Assembly: GCA_963731745.1 (NCBI GenBank)
Contig: CAVSWT010000015.1
Coordinates: 1-64,000 of the forward strand
Direction: 5' to 3'
DNA: 64,000 nucleotides
DNA from: CAVSWT01 sp963731745
GTDB taxonomy: Bacteria; Bacteroidota; Ignavibacteria; Ignavibacteriales; Ignavibacteriaceae
A program made the position numbers and the translations under genes. The notes under the pieces were generated by a model, which worked only from the letters and a program-made list of their open reading frames with translations, searched no databases and had not been told where the DNA came from. This document shows positions 7,842 through 15,501 of the stretch, piece after piece. Position 1 is the stretch's first letter. Each line of letters begins with the position of its first letter.

Positions 7842-10271
7842 ATGAGGTTCTTACTACCAGTTCTATTATTGTTTTCAATATCAATCTATGCTCAAATTAC
7901 TATTACAAAGGATGACATGTCAAACATGTTTACAGTTGGATACACTACGCAGGTTCATGAATATGATGGTTCGGCACCAGTTAATATTGGTTCAACCGGA
8001 GGAGGAAATAACTGGGACTTTACTGGATTATCAGAGAATCTTAATTATTATTTATTAAGTGTTGATAAGTCCGTTGCGCCCAATCCAGAGGACTTTCCAA
8101 ATTCCGATATTGTTATATACAATAGTGGTAATTATCAGGGAGAAGAAGCTGAGATTTGGTCTTATTATTCATTGAATAGTACTTTTGGCAACTTGGGTTC
8201 TGCTACAAAAATAAGCAGCCAACCCAATGATTTAGTCTCTATCAAAAACAATCCGGAAAGAACTGAAGCAAAATTCCCAATGACTTATAATTCGTCATGG
8301 GCTAGCTCATATAATCAATCAGTTTCAGTTAATGGCGTGGGCGCATTTCAAACTCCTATTTCTCTAAATGTTAAAGTTGATGCCTATGGTATTATGCACT
8401 TGCCAAGCGGTGAAAGTTATGAAGCAATAAGATTAAAAGAAACAATGACGGTATCAACTGTATTGGGTGATTCAACAAGCGTTACCTATCTTTTCATATC
8501 CAAACAAGGCGCGCAAGTAAGCTTAAATGTTCCAACAGGTGTTGTTCCATCTGACAGTGGTTTTGTAAGTGTTGAAAGTTACAGCTGGAACGATTCGCTG
8601 GATAATAGGAATAATAGTTTTATCTCTGACGGATTTCTCGGAATATTAAGTCCTCGTACGAATGATATTGTAATTGCCGGGGAACCTGAAAGTATTAATT
8701 ATAATAATCAATTGGGGAATGTAGATCTTTATTACAGCACAGATAGGGGTAGAAATTTTACTTTGATTGACAGTAATTTTACATCGGTTGATAACAAATA
8801 TACGTGGAATGTACCGGAATCACTTCTCACAACAAAAGCAGTATTAAAAATTGTAGATGATAACGATACAGTTTCCTTCCTTCATAAGATATGTTACAGC
8901 GGTATATTTAAGATAAAACCCTGGCAGCTTTCGCGTATTGATACTACTAATGGTAATTTTAAACTTTTCATTCCCAAAAGAGATGGGTGGGGTTTTGTAA
9001 ACAATAATAGCCCCGACGGACCAATGTGGCCTGAGGATTGGTGGAGTCAATTTGATTATTTATCAGGCAAAGATCCAAACACAGATCATATTTATTTTGG
9101 TTATCCCTTTTTAGCAACTGCTAGTAAAGCATTTCCTGACTGGCCGTTATTTACCGCTGTTTTTGGAATTAAACCTCCTTGTTATATTAGAAAAAATCCT
9201 CCCATTATTTATAATACTGCCGCAACTCTTGCATGGCATTTTATAAATCATGATTGGAAAGGATCCTGTGAAGGATTTGCAATCACCAGTCTTTTAGGAT
9301 TTTACCATCACCAAAAGTTAACTGAATTTATTCCCGATTATAAAGATTATGATAGTCTTTCCACTGTTCCATTTTGTTATGATGCACAATATGCTATCAA
9401 CTACTTCCATATACATCAATTTGGACGGAGCTTTCAAAAAGATAGGAAACAGCTAAAGAAGAAATCACCACGGCAGCTTTTAAGCGAATTAAAAGAAATG
9501 TTAAGCAAAAATAATGTTGATGGGAAATTGCTTGAATATTGGGAGAACGGTAAAATTAAATCTGCTGGACATATTGTTGTGCCTTATAAACTTGAAAGAT
9601 TTGATGATAATTCTAATTTTAAAATTCTTTTATATAATCCTAACAAACCCAAAGAGAATAACGATTTTATTTATTTAGATTCAACTTCAAATACTTGGAG
9701 CGACAGTACTGGATTCAAATGGGGAACAGCGTCTTCCCACTGTTATCTTTCTTTTGAAAGCGCAGATTTTCTTGGCAAACCCAAATTATTTTCTACAAAT
9801 AATATATCCGAAACGTTAAAGAAAAATAACACTGATAATTCTAGTGATTTTATACTCTATAATACTTCTAAAGCAGAAATAACAATTTCTTCCAGCAACG
9901 GAAATAAAATTGGATTTAAAGACAGCACTACTTTTAATGAAATTGAAAATGCAGATCCTATTATTCCCATTACAAGCAGATTTCATCCGCCAATCGGGTA
10001 TGATTTACCGGCAGATAATTATTCAATCCAGATGGATAATTTTAAAGATTCATCGTCAGAAGTTTTATTTGACATGGATTCAATCTTTTATGACTATAGA
10101 AGAAGTAACGCAATGGATAGCGAATCGGATATATTTAAATATTCTGCTGGTGGAATAGAAATTAAAAATCCCGATGCCGTTGAAAAAAAGATAACTTTAG
10201 AAACAGTTGTTAATAAAGATATAATTGAAAAAGTATTTCAGACGGAAAATTTAACTACTTGTAAAAAATGA
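7842..10271 (+). CDS. Putative T9SS-secreted papain-like cysteine peptidase, paralog 1 (N-terminal and catalytic part; frame break at A6 tract)
   Basis: A signal peptide (MRFLLPVLLLFSISIYAQ) precedes an N-terminal beta-rich domain. An Ig-like segment with VDLYYSTDRG and YTWNVPESL (about 265-350) and a linker KPWQLSRID follow. The next domain has GSCEGFA (Cys codon 9267-9269), SAGHIVVPYK (His codon 9570-9572) and LLYNPNKP (Asn codon 9636-9638). The order Cys-His-Asn and spacing are those of papain-fold peptidases; that is inference, not a recognised family. The frame ends TGT AAA AAA TGA. Dropping one A of 10263-10268 continues into the next ORF with clear homology to the downstream paralog, so the intact gene probably runs to 10833. 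ATG 7842 is chosen over GTG 7836 for signal-peptide fit. Confidence 0.7.
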   Translation: MRFLLPVLLLFSISIYAQITITKDDMSNMFTVGYTTQVHEYDGSAPVNIGSTGGGNNWDFTGLSENLNYYLLSVDKSVAPNPEDFPNSDIVIYNSGNYQGEEAEIWSYYSLNSTFGNLGSATKISSQPNDLVSIKNNPERTEAKFPMTYNSSWASSYNQSVSVNGVGAFQTPISLNVKVDAYGIMHLPSGESYEAIRLKETMTVSTVLGDSTSVTYLFISKQGAQVSLNVPTGVVPSDSGFVSVESYSWNDSLDNRNNSFISDGFLGILSPRTNDIVIAGEPESINYNNQLGNVDLYYSTDRGRNFTLIDSNFTSVDNKYTWNVPESLLTTKAVLKIVDDNDTVSFLHKICYSGIFKIKPWQLSRIDTTNGNFKLFIPKRDGWGFVNNNSPDGPMWPEDWWSQFDYLSGKDPNTDHIYFGYPFLATASKAFPDWPLFTAVFGIKPPCYIRKNPPIIYNTAATLAWHFINHDWKGSCEGFAITSLLGFYHHQKLTEFIPDYKDYDSLSTVPFCYDAQYAINYFHIHQFGRSFQKDRKQLKKKSPRQLLSELKEMLSKNNVDGKLLEYWENGKIKSAGHIVVPYKLERFDDNSNFKILLYNPNKPKENNDFIYLDSTSNTWSDSTGFKWGTASSHCYLSFESADFLGKPKLFSTNNISETLKKNNTDNSSDFILYNTSKAEITISSSNGNKIGFKDSTTFNEIENADPIIPITSRFHPPIGYDLPADNYSIQMDNFKDSSSEVLFDMDSIFYDYRRSNAMDSESDIFKYSAGGIEIKNPDAVEKKITLETVVNKDIIEKVFQTENLTTCKK

Positions 10272-10290
10272 TTCTATCAAAATTAAAAAG

Positions 10291-10833
10291 TTGAGTCAAG
10301 ATGAACTTTTATTAAATAATTACGGCGGAGAAAAAACTTATGATCTTACTGTAAAAAGTGCTTCAGCTGATGGTGAAATAATTTTCAGTCATCCTCAAAT
10401 TCAGATAACATCAAACTCTTCTCATCAAATTGTTCCTGATTGGAATAATCTGGAAAATTCTCCAATTAAAATATTAATTGATAATGGAAATGACGGAACG
10501 ATTGACGATTCAATTTTTGTTGATAATCAAACCACTGGCACTAAGGAAAAATATAATTCAAACAAACCGGATAAATTTCAACTGCATCAGAATTATCCGA
10601 ATCCATTTAATCCAACAACAACAATATCATTTGAGCTTCCTAAACAATCTCACGTAATATTACAAGTATACGATATCCTTGGGCAGAAAGCTGCAACTTT
10701 GATTAATGAAACTAAACCGGCAGGAAGTTATAAAGAAGAATTTGATGCATCATCACTTTCAAGCGGCGTTTACATTTATGAGATAAAAGCAAATGATTTT
10801 ATCCAAAGTAAAAAAATGTTATTAATTAAATAA
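10291..10833 (+). CDS. C-terminal part of paralog 1: beta domain and T9SS type A sorting domain
   Basis: As written this piece begins at a TTG codon without a ribosome binding site, and readable homology extends upstream to 10261 (NDSIKIKK, matching NDSIHINE in paralog 2). It carries a beta-sandwich-like segment (SHQIVPDWNN, IDNGNDGTIDDS) that is nearly identical in layout in paralog 2. After it comes the sorting domain (NYPNPFNPTTT to KKMLLIK). It is therefore the tail of the 7842 gene, separated by a +1 frame break at an A6 run. It is not an independent gene unless slippage or reinitiation is shown. Confidence 0.7.
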   Translation: MSQDELLLNNYGGEKTYDLTVKSASADGEIIFSHPQIQITSNSSHQIVPDWNNLENSPIKILIDNGNDGTIDDSIFVDNQTTGTKEKYNSNKPDKFQLHQNYPNPFNPTTTISFELPKQSHVILQVYDILGQKAATLINETKPAGSYKEEFDASSLSSGVYIYEIKANDFIQSKKMLLIK

Positions 10834-10846
10834 CTAAGGAAATATC

Positions 10847-12622
10847 ATGAAATCATTCTATGCAAATTTGAAATGGATATTAATATTAGCCGCATTTTTT
10901 ACCCAAGCTCAAATTATAAATGGAGATTTTGAAGAGTGGTCAGGAGGAGAACCGGATTATTGGTATTCAAGTAATGACCCATTATGCTCTCCAGGTACGG
11001 TAAACATTTTTCAAACTTCCAATGCATACAGCGGTAATTATGCTGTTTATGGAAAGGTTATTAATGCATTCGATACCTGTTTTGGAGGAGGTACCGGCGA
11101 ATTTTCTCCTTCAATTGCGAGTTACGATTGGGAATCTGATTTGACTGGTTTTGCGGTATCAGGACGGCCTAAACAGCTGCGTATTCATTATATCTATAAA
11201 CCGGTTGGTGACGGAGGAGCATTTTCTTCTACAGTATATTTAACCAGATGGGATGGATCTAAGGGTGAAAGAGTTGTCGTTGGTTTGGGAGGGTTCCTTA
11301 TTGCCAATACATTTTTTCTGGATAGTACAAAATATACAGAATATGCTTCAAAAATAAATTATTATTATGATGAGGACCCGGATACAGTAGTAATATCATT
11401 TAGTTTGTTTTCCAATGATGTGGGAAGTGAGTTCTATTTAGATGACATCTCTCTTTCAATTATGCAGCTTACAAGTCCCTCAAATGATGAAGTTATAATA
11501 GCCGGAGAGAAAGATACTATTGAATGGGATGCCGGTTCCGGTAAACTTAAAATAATGTATAGCTTGAATGATGGGAATTCTTATACAACAATAGAAAATA
11601 GTTATCCCGCAGATTCTAACAAATATATCTGGGATGTTCCTGATGATTTACTTTCTGCAAAAGCAAAAATAAGAATTGAAGATACAGAAGATAATACGCA
11701 GTACGATGAAAAATCTGTTTATATAAAACCTTGGCAGCTTACACGTCTTGATGAAAATGGTGACTTCGAACTTTTTGAACCAGATAAGAATGGATGGTCT
11801 TTCTGTAACTGTTCAAGTAATGTTTGGCCGCTTTCCTGGTGGGAACAATTTAATTACTATGATGGTCTTGACCCAAAGACAGGAATGAACTATCCACGTC
11901 GCGAACCATTCATTTCCGCACTTAATGATGACTTTCCCGATTGGCCTATCTTTGTAGATGCCTTAGGAAAAGCTAATTGTTACATTGGTAACGCATATAA
12001 TTCTCGAGCAACAACTTTGTGGGATGCTAAGGCTGGATCATGGGGAGGCTCTTGCGAAGGTTTTGCAGTTTCAAGTCTGCTGTATTTTTATTATGGAAAT
12101 TATATGAATGTAGTTTTCCCAAATATAGGCGATTTGCAAAATATAAATTCAGCCTCAATAAATATTGATATTAGAAAAGTGATTAACAGATATTTTATTC
12201 ATCAATATGCTGACCCATATTCTAGTTATGAAGACCAAAGATGGAACACAGTTGATGCTAGGCAAACTTTGCAAGAGCTTAAAGATATGCTTGGTAAAAA
12301 TAATAAGGATGCTATGCCCATGGGATTTTATAACAATAATGGTTCCGGTGGGCATGCTGTAACAGCTTACAAAATGGAACGCATAGGAAATACTTCTACG
12401 TTTAATGTCAGAACTTATGACAGCAACAATCCCGGAGCAACGAATAGAGGCGTAAAGATAGATTCAGCTGCAAATAAATGGACAGAATTAACAGGTCTTG
12501 GTTGGGGAACTGGAACGACAGGCTGCCTTTTGGGTTTAAAAAGTTCTGAACATGCTTTTAATGTTCATTTGCCGAGTGGAACAACATTAAATTCCCCTCC
12601 GCCAAAAGCAGAGAAAAAATAA
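10847..12622 (+). CDS. Putative T9SS-secreted papain-like cysteine peptidase, paralog 2 (N-terminal and catalytic part; frame break at A6 tract)
   Basis: This tandem paralog starts 13 bases after the previous gene, behind AAGGAAATATC. It has a signal peptide (ending near FTQAQ), a lectin-like beta domain (about 20-205), an Ig-like segment (IMYSLNDGNSY, YIWDVPDDLL), the KPWQLTRLDENG linker and the catalytic-looking domain. That domain has GGSCEGFA (Cys codon 12053-12055), GGHAVTAYK (His codon 12353-12355) and RTYDSNNPG (Asp codon 12419-12421, where paralog 1 has Asn). The frame ends AAA AAA TAA; adding one A to the A6 run at 12614-12619 leads into ITVQNSNLRIF, homologous to paralog 1. The intact gene would end at 13632. 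The enzymatic role is inferred from the triad only. Confidence 0.7.
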   Translation: MKSFYANLKWILILAAFFTQAQIINGDFEEWSGGEPDYWYSSNDPLCSPGTVNIFQTSNAYSGNYAVYGKVINAFDTCFGGGTGEFSPSIASYDWESDLTGFAVSGRPKQLRIHYIYKPVGDGGAFSSTVYLTRWDGSKGERVVVGLGGFLIANTFFLDSTKYTEYASKINYYYDEDPDTVVISFSLFSNDVGSEFYLDDISLSIMQLTSPSNDEVIIAGEKDTIEWDAGSGKLKIMYSLNDGNSYTTIENSYPADSNKYIWDVPDDLLSAKAKIRIEDTEDNTQYDEKSVYIKPWQLTRLDENGDFELFEPDKNGWSFCNCSSNVWPLSWWEQFNYYDGLDPKTGMNYPRREPFISALNDDFPDWPIFVDALGKANCYIGNAYNSRATTLWDAKAGSWGGSCEGFAVSSLLYFYYGNYMNVVFPNIGDLQNINSASINIDIRKVINRYFIHQYADPYSSYEDQRWNTVDARQTLQELKDMLGKNNKDAMPMGFYNNNGSGGHAVTAYKMERIGNTSTFNVRTYDSNNPGATNRGVKIDSAANKWTELTGLGWGTGTTGCLLGLKSSEHAFNVHLPSGTTLNSPPPKAEKK

Positions 12623-13632
12623 CCGTTCAAAATTCTAATTTAAGAATATTTAATACCAGCAATGCCGAAATAGTAATTAAAAACGCACAAGGAAATATTG
12701 GTTATGGTGATAGTGTAGTAATTAATACATTAACTGATGCGAGGCCTATAATTCCCAAAACTGGAACAGTCCATCCGCCAATTGGCTATAGCTTGCCGCA
12801 GGGCGATTATTCAGTTCAGATAAATAATTTTTCGGATTCTTCATCTTACATATTCTTCATGGATGAGTCTACTATTTATAATTATAGAAGACATGATGCC
12901 ACTTCAAATCAAACGGATATGTTAAGTTATTCAGGCGGATTGGGACTTAAAAATATAGACCCTTCTAATAAAAAAATCAGCTTAGAAACTATTATTGAAG
13001 AAGATAGTACTGAAAAAGTTTTTGCTGCAAACCAGCTTCAAATATCGCAAAATGATTCCATTCATATTAATGAAAAAGATAAAAAAGAATTGTTTCTAAA
13101 AAATTTCGGGACCGCAAAAAGTTATGATTTACAAGTAAGGCGCGCTAATCCCGTTGAAGCTCAAGAGTTTAATCATAAAAATATTTCACTTTCAAATAAT
13201 TCAACTCATCAAGTTGTGCCTGATTGGAATAATTTAGATTTAGGCACTGTGAAAATTTTAATTGATAATGGTAATGATGGAAGCATTGATGATTCTATGT
13301 TTGTTACAAATGATGCAACCGGTATTGATGATTTCTTCACATCAAATAACCCAAATGAATTTCAATTGTATCAAAACTATCCGAATCCATTTAATCCAAC
13401 TACAACAATTAAATATAAAGTAGCCGTAAACCCAAATCATGGTTTATTAAAGGTAAAGTTAGTAGTTTATGACGTACTTGGAAGAGAAATAAAAACATTA
13501 GTAAATTATAATCAGAAACCAGGTACTTATTCAGTCCAGTTTAATGCATCTAATTTACCAAGCGGAATTTATTTCGTTAGAATGATTGCCGGAAGTTTTA
13601 AACAAACCCAAAAGATGATTTTAATCAAGTAA
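12619..13632 (+). CDS. C-terminal part of paralog 2: beta domains and T9SS type A sorting domain
   Basis: The frame is open from 12619; the first ATG-type start is only at 12793, but residues before it (ITVQNSNLRIFNTSNAE) align with paralog 1, so translation is not expected to begin here. It contains HPPIGYSLP, THQVVPDWNN and IDNGNDGSIDDS, each with a counterpart in paralog 1, then the sorting domain NYPNPFNPTTT to QKMILIK. It is the natural tail of the 10847 gene, lost by a -1 frame break. Confidence 0.72.
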   Translation: MTVQNSNLRIFNTSNAEIVIKNAQGNIGYGDSVVINTLTDARPIIPKTGTVHPPIGYSLPQGDYSVQINNFSDSSSYIFFMDESTIYNYRRHDATSNQTDMLSYSGGLGLKNIDPSNKKISLETIIEEDSTEKVFAANQLQISQNDSIHINEKDKKELFLKNFGTAKSYDLQVRRANPVEAQEFNHKNISLSNNSTHQVVPDWNNLDLGTVKILIDNGNDGSIDDSMFVTNDATGIDDFFTSNNPNEFQLYQNYPNPFNPTTTIKYKVAVNPNHGLLKVKLVVYDVLGREIKTLVNYNQKPGTYSVQFNASNLPSGIYFVRMIAGSFKQTQKMILIK

Positions 13633-13670
13633 TAATTATTTAATAATAAAATGATTTATAAGAGGTTTAT

Positions 13671-14942
13671 ATGCGAAAACTATTAATTGCATTATTGTTT
13701 TTATTTTTTGGCAGTACAATAAATATGTTCGGGCAATTTGATTTAGGAGAAAAGATTCTAAATAAGACTAAAAAGAAAATTGAAAAGAAAGTTGATAAGG
13801 AGGTTGACAAAACAATTGACAAAGGATTAGAAGGATCTACTGAAAAAGAAGAAAATTCAAAAGCTGAAAAAACTGGAAACGATACTGCTGACACAAAAAA
13901 TGAGAACAGTAAAACTGTAAATAATTCCGCAACTTCTATTTCCACAGAAACGACTGAACAGAAAATTAATCTATGGTCAAAATATGATTTTGTACCCGGT
14001 GATAAAGTTATATTTGAAGATAATTTAATGAATGAAGAAAGCGGTGAATTCCCTTCAAGATGGGACTTATTAAGCGGAAGCGCAGAAGTTGCGTCATTAA
14101 ATGGTGAAACTGTAATCCATTTAACTCACGATGAATCTGTAATAAAACCATTAATGAGGGAAGAGAATTTCTTGCCCGAAGTTTTCACTTTGGAATTTGA
14201 TCTTTTTTTTGAAAAAGCCAGTGCTGTAAGATCGCATATATACAATATTAGATTATTTGAAGGATCCGGTAAATATAAAGTGGTTGATGGGAAAAGTACC
14301 TATCCGTTAAATATTACCTGGAATTCAGCTAAATTAGGCGACTTTGGAGGTGAAATTCAGAATTATGTGTTAGACAAAAAAGATTGGCAGCCAACCTGGA
14401 AACATATTGCAATTGCCTTCAATAAAAGATCATTCAAGTTGTACATGGACGAAGAAAGGGTGTTGAATATACCCAGATTGAAGTTTGAACCTAAAACATT
14501 TTCCATAGGTGTAGATTTCGATGCACGTTACATTAAATTTAGTGCTGTTAAAAATATTAGGCTTAATGAAGGGGGTAAAAAACTTTATGATGGAATTGTT
14601 GCTGATGGAAAGTTTATTACCAGAGGAATTTTGTTTGATGTAAACAAATCGACGATTAAAGCTGAATCTATGGGTGTATTAAATGAAATTGTTAAATTAA
14701 TGAATGAACATGAAGATTTGAATTTTAGAATTGAAGGGCACACCGATAGTGATGGCGATAATGATTATAATCAAAAACTTTCTGATGAAAGAGCTGCTTC
14801 GGTAAAAACTATGCTGATTAATCTTGGGATCAATTCCTCCCGATTAGATTCAAAAGGATTAGGGGAAAATTCTCCAATTGATAGTAACACAAATCCTGAA
14901 GGCAAAGCAAACAATAGAAGAGTTGAATTTATAAAAATTTAA
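13671..14942 (+). CDS. OmpA-family outer-membrane/peptidoglycan-binding protein
   Basis: The product has 423 residues. After a signal peptide (MRKLLIALLFLFFG) comes a charged, Lys/Glu-rich and Asn/Thr-rich linker (about 25-100). A concanavalin-like beta domain follows (about 105-300; LEFDLFFE, WKHIAIAF). The C-terminal OmpA domain (about 310-423) has ILFDVNKSTI, the EGHTDSDGDNDYN loop, LSDERAASVK, and NPEGKANNRRVEF. The final domain holds peptidoglycan non-covalently and anchors the outer membrane. The layout (lectin-like middle plus OmpA) is common in this phylum. AAGAGG precedes the ATG. It may be transcribed alone; the next candidate terminator is near 15095. Confidence 0.88.
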   Translation: MRKLLIALLFLFFGSTINMFGQFDLGEKILNKTKKKIEKKVDKEVDKTIDKGLEGSTEKEENSKAEKTGNDTADTKNENSKTVNNSATSISTETTEQKINLWSKYDFVPGDKVIFEDNLMNEESGEFPSRWDLLSGSAEVASLNGETVIHLTHDESVIKPLMREENFLPEVFTLEFDLFFEKASAVRSHIYNIRLFEGSGKYKVVDGKSTYPLNITWNSAKLGDFGGEIQNYVLDKKDWQPTWKHIAIAFNKRSFKLYMDEERVLNIPRLKFEPKTFSIGVDFDARYIKFSAVKNIRLNEGGKKLYDGIVADGKFITRGILFDVNKSTIKAESMGVLNEIVKLMNEHEDLNFRIEGHTDSDGDNDYNQKLSDERAASVKTMLINLGINSSRLDSKGLGENSPIDSNTNPEGKANNRRVEFIKI

Positions 14943-14997
14943 CTAGTCAGCTTAATGAAAATTTGCAAATATAATTGGCACCTTTAATAAAATGGTG

Positions 14998-15013
14998 TGT
15001 GACAAATATCACC
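14998..15013. promoter_or_regulatory. CRP/FNR-type operator-like palindrome
   Basis: TGTGA, six bases, then TCACC: nearly the CRP half-site arrangement TGTGA-N6-TCACA. It lies 134 bases upstream of the GTG start of the RNA-binding protein gene and is followed by CTTATAA. No regulator is encoded nearby, so this is a candidate site only. Confidence 0.3.
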
Positions 15014-15094
15014 CTTATAAAAACGACAAAATTTGTTCTGTTTTTTTCTTAAATATCAATTTTGTTTTAATAATTAATAATTGTAACTTTTTTG

Positions 15095-15123
15095 GGCGAT
15101 TTAAAAATCGCCTTGTTTTATTT
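15095..15123 (+). terminator. Hairpin with T-rich tail between the OmpA gene and the RRM gene
   Basis: GGCGATT at 15095-15101 pairs with AATCGCC at 15106-15112, extendable by one pair, and is followed by TTGTTTTATTT. It could end the OmpA-gene transcript, or act as a 5' leader hairpin of the RNA-binding protein gene, whose start is only 35 bases away. Confidence 0.5.
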
Positions 15124-15146
15124 ATTTATTTTTTAGAGGTAAGTTC

Positions 15147-15398
15147 GTGAGTACTAAACTTTTTGTGGGTAGTTTACCATGGGCAGTAACCGATGAGAAT
15201 TTAAAGTCCGCTTTTGAAGCTCATGGTACGGTTGTTTCTGCCAAGGTCATTACCGATCGCCAGACCGGCAGGTCAAGAGGATTTGGTTTCGTTGAAATGG
15301 AAAACGAAGCTGACGCAAACAAAGCTATTCAAGCTCTCAATGGTTCGGAATTGAACGGCAGAAGCATAATTGTTAGCGAAGCAAAACCGAAAAGCTAA
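15147..15398 (+). CDS. RRM-domain RNA-binding protein (bacterial glycine-poor type)
   Basis: This 83-residue protein consists of one RNA recognition motif. RNP2 is LFVGSL (residues 5-10) and RNP1 is RGFGFVEM (about 45-52), with the helix EADANKAIQALNG between. These small cytosolic proteins in cyanobacteria and Bacteroidetes are often cold-induced and bind single-stranded RNA. The start is GTG at 15147, behind AGAGGT. It is followed by a strong terminator, so it is a one-gene unit. A hairpin and a CRP-like palindrome lie in its upstream region and may matter for control. Confidence 0.93.
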   Translation: MSTKLFVGSLPWAVTDENLKSAFEAHGTVVSAKVITDRQTGRSRGFGFVEMENEADANKAIQALNGSELNGRSIIVSEAKPKS

Positions 15399-15431
15399 AA
15401 AAAATAGAATTTAGGTTTTTTTGCAATTCTC

Positions 15432-15466
15432 AAAGCGCTCTTTTTAAGAGCGCTTTTGTTTTTTAA
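15432..15466 (+). terminator. Strong rho-independent terminator of the RRM gene
   Basis: A perfect 11-base stem (15432-15442 with 15446-15456, AAAGCGCTCTT/AAGAGCGCTTT) with a three-base loop is followed by TGTTTTTT. It lies 34 bases after the stop codon and separates this gene from the convergent DUF5686-type gene. Confidence 0.9.
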
Positions 15467-15501
15467 AGTAAGATTGAAAATGAATTATTACGAAGTATAT
15501 T

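Noticed and set aside
12612..12622. Programmed -1 ribosomal frameshift at G-AAA-AAA before TAA in paralog 2
   Set aside because: The heptamer lacks the matching first base, and the neighbouring paralog needs the opposite shift. Similar indels hit ychF and others, so sequence error is simpler.
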